Under the pieces are notes generated by a model. That model saw only the letters and a program-made list of their open reading frames with translations. It ran no database searches and was not told the DNA's origin. Positions 62,151 through 64,000 of a DNA stretch of 64,000 nucleotides are shown here, piece by piece (the first letter of the stretch is position 1; every line of letters begins with the position of its first letter). Position numbers and translations under genes: made by a program. Location of the stretch: contig NZ_BDBU01000049.1 in the NCBI RefSeq assembly GCF_001613145.1, positions 32,061-96,060 of the forward strand, written 5' to 3'. Source of the stretch: Nocardia jejuensis NBRC 103114. GTDB lineage: Bacteria > Actinomycetota > Actinomycetes > Mycobacteriales > Mycobacteriaceae.

Positions 62151-63488
62151 TCAGGCGGGGACGCTGTCCACGTCGTTCCCGCGGTGCCGGACGCTCAGAC
62201 CGAAGCGCTCGCGCAGGGTCGGGGCACCGTATTCACGCTGAAAGAGTCCGCGCTGCTGCAGGATCGGCACCACGAGGGTGGTGAACGCCTCCAGGTCCAC
62301 AGCGGTCTCCGCGGGCATGACGGTGAAGCCGTCGGCCGTGCCCGCCCGGTACCAGGACTCCAGATCATCGGCGACCTGCTCGGCGGATCCGACCAGCAGC
62401 CGATGTCCCGCGCCGCCCGCGCCGCGCTGGATCAGCTCTCGCGGGGTGCGCGGCCCCTCGGCCAGCAGCGCCCGGGTGGACACGCTGAACCCGGTCGAGA
62501 ATGCCCCGCCGGGAACGGTATCGGGCAGGTCCGACGCACTTATCGGGTCTTCGGGACCGAAACTGCCTTCGGGCAGACCGAGATTGGCCAGCAGGGTCGT
62601 GGTGAGACGCTCGATCGGCAACTGCGCGTACAGTTTCCGCTCGCGCTCGCGCGCCTCGGCCTCGGTGGCGGCGACCAGCACCACCACGCCCAGCGAGATC
62701 TTCACATCGTCGGGATGCCGGCCCGAGGCGGAGGCGCGGCGGCGGATGTCCTCGCGGAAGGCCACGGCCTTGGCCTGGGTCTGGGCGACGGTGAACACCA
62801 CGTCGGCGAAATCGCCCGCCAGCCGCAGTCCGCCCTCCGAGCCTCCGGCCTGCACGATCACCGGTCTGCCCTGCGGTCCCGGCGGCACCGGCAGCGGACC
62901 CGCCACCGAGAAGAACTCGCCCTCGTGATCGATGCGGTGGATCTTGGCGGTGTCGGCGTAGCGGCCCTCGGACTTGTCGGCGACCAGCCAATCCGGCTCC
63001 CAGCTGTCCCACAGCCGGGTCACCACGTCCAGGAATTCCCAGGCCCGGCGGTAGCGAGTCGTCTTGTCCGGATGCTCGGTCAGGCCGAAATTGGCTGCGG
63101 CAGCGGGGGTTCCGGTGGTGACGATATTGACCGCGGCCCGGCCCTTGGTCACGTGATCGAGTGCCTGGAAGCGCCGGGCCAGGTTGTAGGGCGAGTTGTA
63201 GGTGGTGGAGGCGGTGATGACGACGCCGAGCCGCTGGGTCACCGCGGCCAGATTGCCCAGCAGCACCAGCGGATCGATGCCGGTGCCGGGCGCCTCCTCG
63301 ATCTCCCCGCGCAGGGCGGGGCCGTCGCCGAGGAAGACGGCGTCGATCGCGGCGGCCTCGGCGATCCGGGCCAGGCGCTGGAAGTAGTCGATATCGAGGT
63401 AGGCGAGCGGGTCCGCGTAGGGAGCACGCCAGGCGTGGCGGAAGTGCCCCGGTGTCATGAGCGACAGGTTCAGATGGAATCCGGGCAT
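62151..63488 (-). CDS. NtaA/DszA-type FMN-dependent monooxygenase (LLM class)
   Basis: 445 residues, the usual length of the NtaA/SnaA/DszA group. Hallmarks: LNLSLMTPGHFRHAWR, YFQRLARIAEAAAIDAVFLG, TYNSPYNLARRFQALDHV, GRAAVNIVTTG and PVIVQAGGSEGGLRLA. Members oxidise nitrilotriacetate, dibenzothiophene sulfone or related compounds using reduced FMN. The start is ATG 63488, with GAGAGG about 5 nt upstream; the open frame extends further but overlaps the upstream gene. It lies 32 bp below another LLM gene on the same strand. Confidence 0.92.
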   Translation of the reverse strand: MPGFHLNLSLMTPGHFRHAWRAPYADPLAYLDIDYFQRLARIAEAAAIDAVFLGDGPALRGEIEEAPGTGIDPLVLLGNLAAVTQRLGVVITASTTYNSPYNLARRFQALDHVTKGRAAVNIVTTGTPAAAANFGLTEHPDKTTRYRRAWEFLDVVTRLWDSWEPDWLVADKSEGRYADTAKIHRIDHEGEFFSVAGPLPVPPGPQGRPVIVQAGGSEGGLRLAGDFADVVFTVAQTQAKAVAFREDIRRRASASGRHPDDVKISLGVVVLVAATEAEARERERKLYAQLPIERLTTTLLANLGLPEGSFGPEDPISASDLPDTVPGGAFSTGFSVSTRALLAEGPRTPRELIQRGAGGAGHRLLVGSAEQVADDLESWYRAGTADGFTVMPAETAVDLEAFTTLVVPILQQRGLFQREYGAPTLRERFGLSVRHRGNDVDSVPA

Positions 63489-63520
63489 GGTGGCCTCTCG
63501 TGCGGCAGTGGGTAGGTGGG

Positions 63521-64000
63521 TCAGGCGAGCGCCGGGGACCAGCCCAGCGCCGGGGCCAAGTCCCGCGCCGTGGTCGTGAGCAGTCGCAGGTGCTCGTCGT
63601 GCTCCGGGACGCCCGGGACGAAACTCACCAGCAGATCGGTGATATCGGCCAGCGAGGGATCCGCGGCCAGTGCGGCGGCGAGTTCGGGCGCGGGCCCGAC
63701 CAGGGCGTGATCGGCGTCGAGATACTCCGCGACATCGAGGTTCCCGATGCCCCGCTCGGCGGGAGCCCAGCTCTGCCAGCGGCGTACGCCGGGGGTGACG
63801 AGTTCCAGGGCCGCCGCCCGATCGGGATGCGGATACACCGCGCGGGAGGCTTGGACTCGCGGCGGCGCGTCGGTCCGGGTCCAGGCGCGGCGGTAGGCCT
63901 CGATCCAGGCGGCCTGGTTCTTCTGCGCCTGCGCCACGCTCCCGTCGCGCCATCGGGTCGCGCGCGAGAGCTGGAGCCCGTCGCCGGCGCGGGCGGCGGC
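63521..64000 (-). CDS. LLM-class flavin-dependent oxidoreductase (partial, C-terminal part)
   Basis: The frame is open to the right edge; 159 residues of the C-terminus are visible. AARAGDGLQLSRATRW at the edge is the typical late beta-strand of luciferase-like oxidoreductases, and ADITDLLVSFVPG followed by HLRLLTTTARDLAPAL is the normal C-terminal helix. The N-terminal flavin-binding part lies outside the window. It is probably co-transcribed with the NtaA-like gene downstream. Confidence 0.8.
   Translation of the reverse strand, partial: AAARAGDGLQLSRATRWRDGSVAQAQKNQAAWIEAYRRAWTRTDAPPRVQASRAVYPHPDRAAALELVTPGVRRWQSWAPAERGIGNLDVAEYLDADHALVGPAPELAAALAADPSLADITDLLVSFVPGVPEHDEHLRLLTTTARDLAPALGWSPALA

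Overview
The window is very GC-rich, densely coded DNA with frequent GTG starts and ATGA/GTGA stop-start overlaps. This fits a mycolic-acid actinobacterium such as Nocardia or a close relative. The genus is inferred from gene content (giant modular PKS, GAF-ANTAR pair, several luciferase-like flavin monooxygenases) and was not tested by any search.

Region 1 (1-42242, minus strand) is a type I modular polyketide synthase in four genes read right to left, colinear with the predicted chemistry. Gene A (28221-42242) holds a loading module plus modules 1 and 2. Gene B (17329-28170) holds modules 3 and 4. Gene C (1574-17332) holds modules 5 to 7. Gene D (1-1565) runs off the left edge and holds the KS of module 8. 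Every extension AT carries malonyl-type motifs. Modules 1 and 3-7 are KS-AT-DH-KR-ACP, and module 2 also has an ER. The predicted chain is therefore starter, one C=C, one saturated C2 unit, then at least five conjugated C=C, with no methyl branches from extension. The loading module is unusual: an internally deleted, active-site-less KS remnant precedes an AT with a GHSHGE/YASH signature. No thioesterase or pathway regulator is visible, so the cluster continues to the left.

Region 2 (42243-49858) is the right flank of the PKS. It has a 0.7 kb non-coding leader with a promoter-like site, a hemerythrin-type protein, an MFS exporter divergent from a cytochrome P450, and a HAD phosphatase. About 1 kb follows without a confident gene but rich in inverted repeats, then two adjacent GAF-ANTAR regulator genes. 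The P450 and MFS are plausible tailoring and export functions for the polyketide.

Region 3 (49859-64000) looks like an organosulfur or organonitrogen scavenging island. A seven-gene minus-strand operon encodes an oligopeptide-type ABC importer (lipoprotein, two permeases, fused double ATPase), a DszC/SfnC-like flavin monooxygenase of the acyl-CoA dehydrogenase fold, and two paralogous aldo/keto reductases. A divergent plus-strand operon encodes a second acyl-CoA-dehydrogenase-fold enzyme, an SsuD-like monooxygenase and an MFS transporter. Two further luciferase-like monooxygenases follow on the minus strand, the last cut by the right edge. Five probable reduced-flavin enzymes are present without a recognisable flavin reductase.
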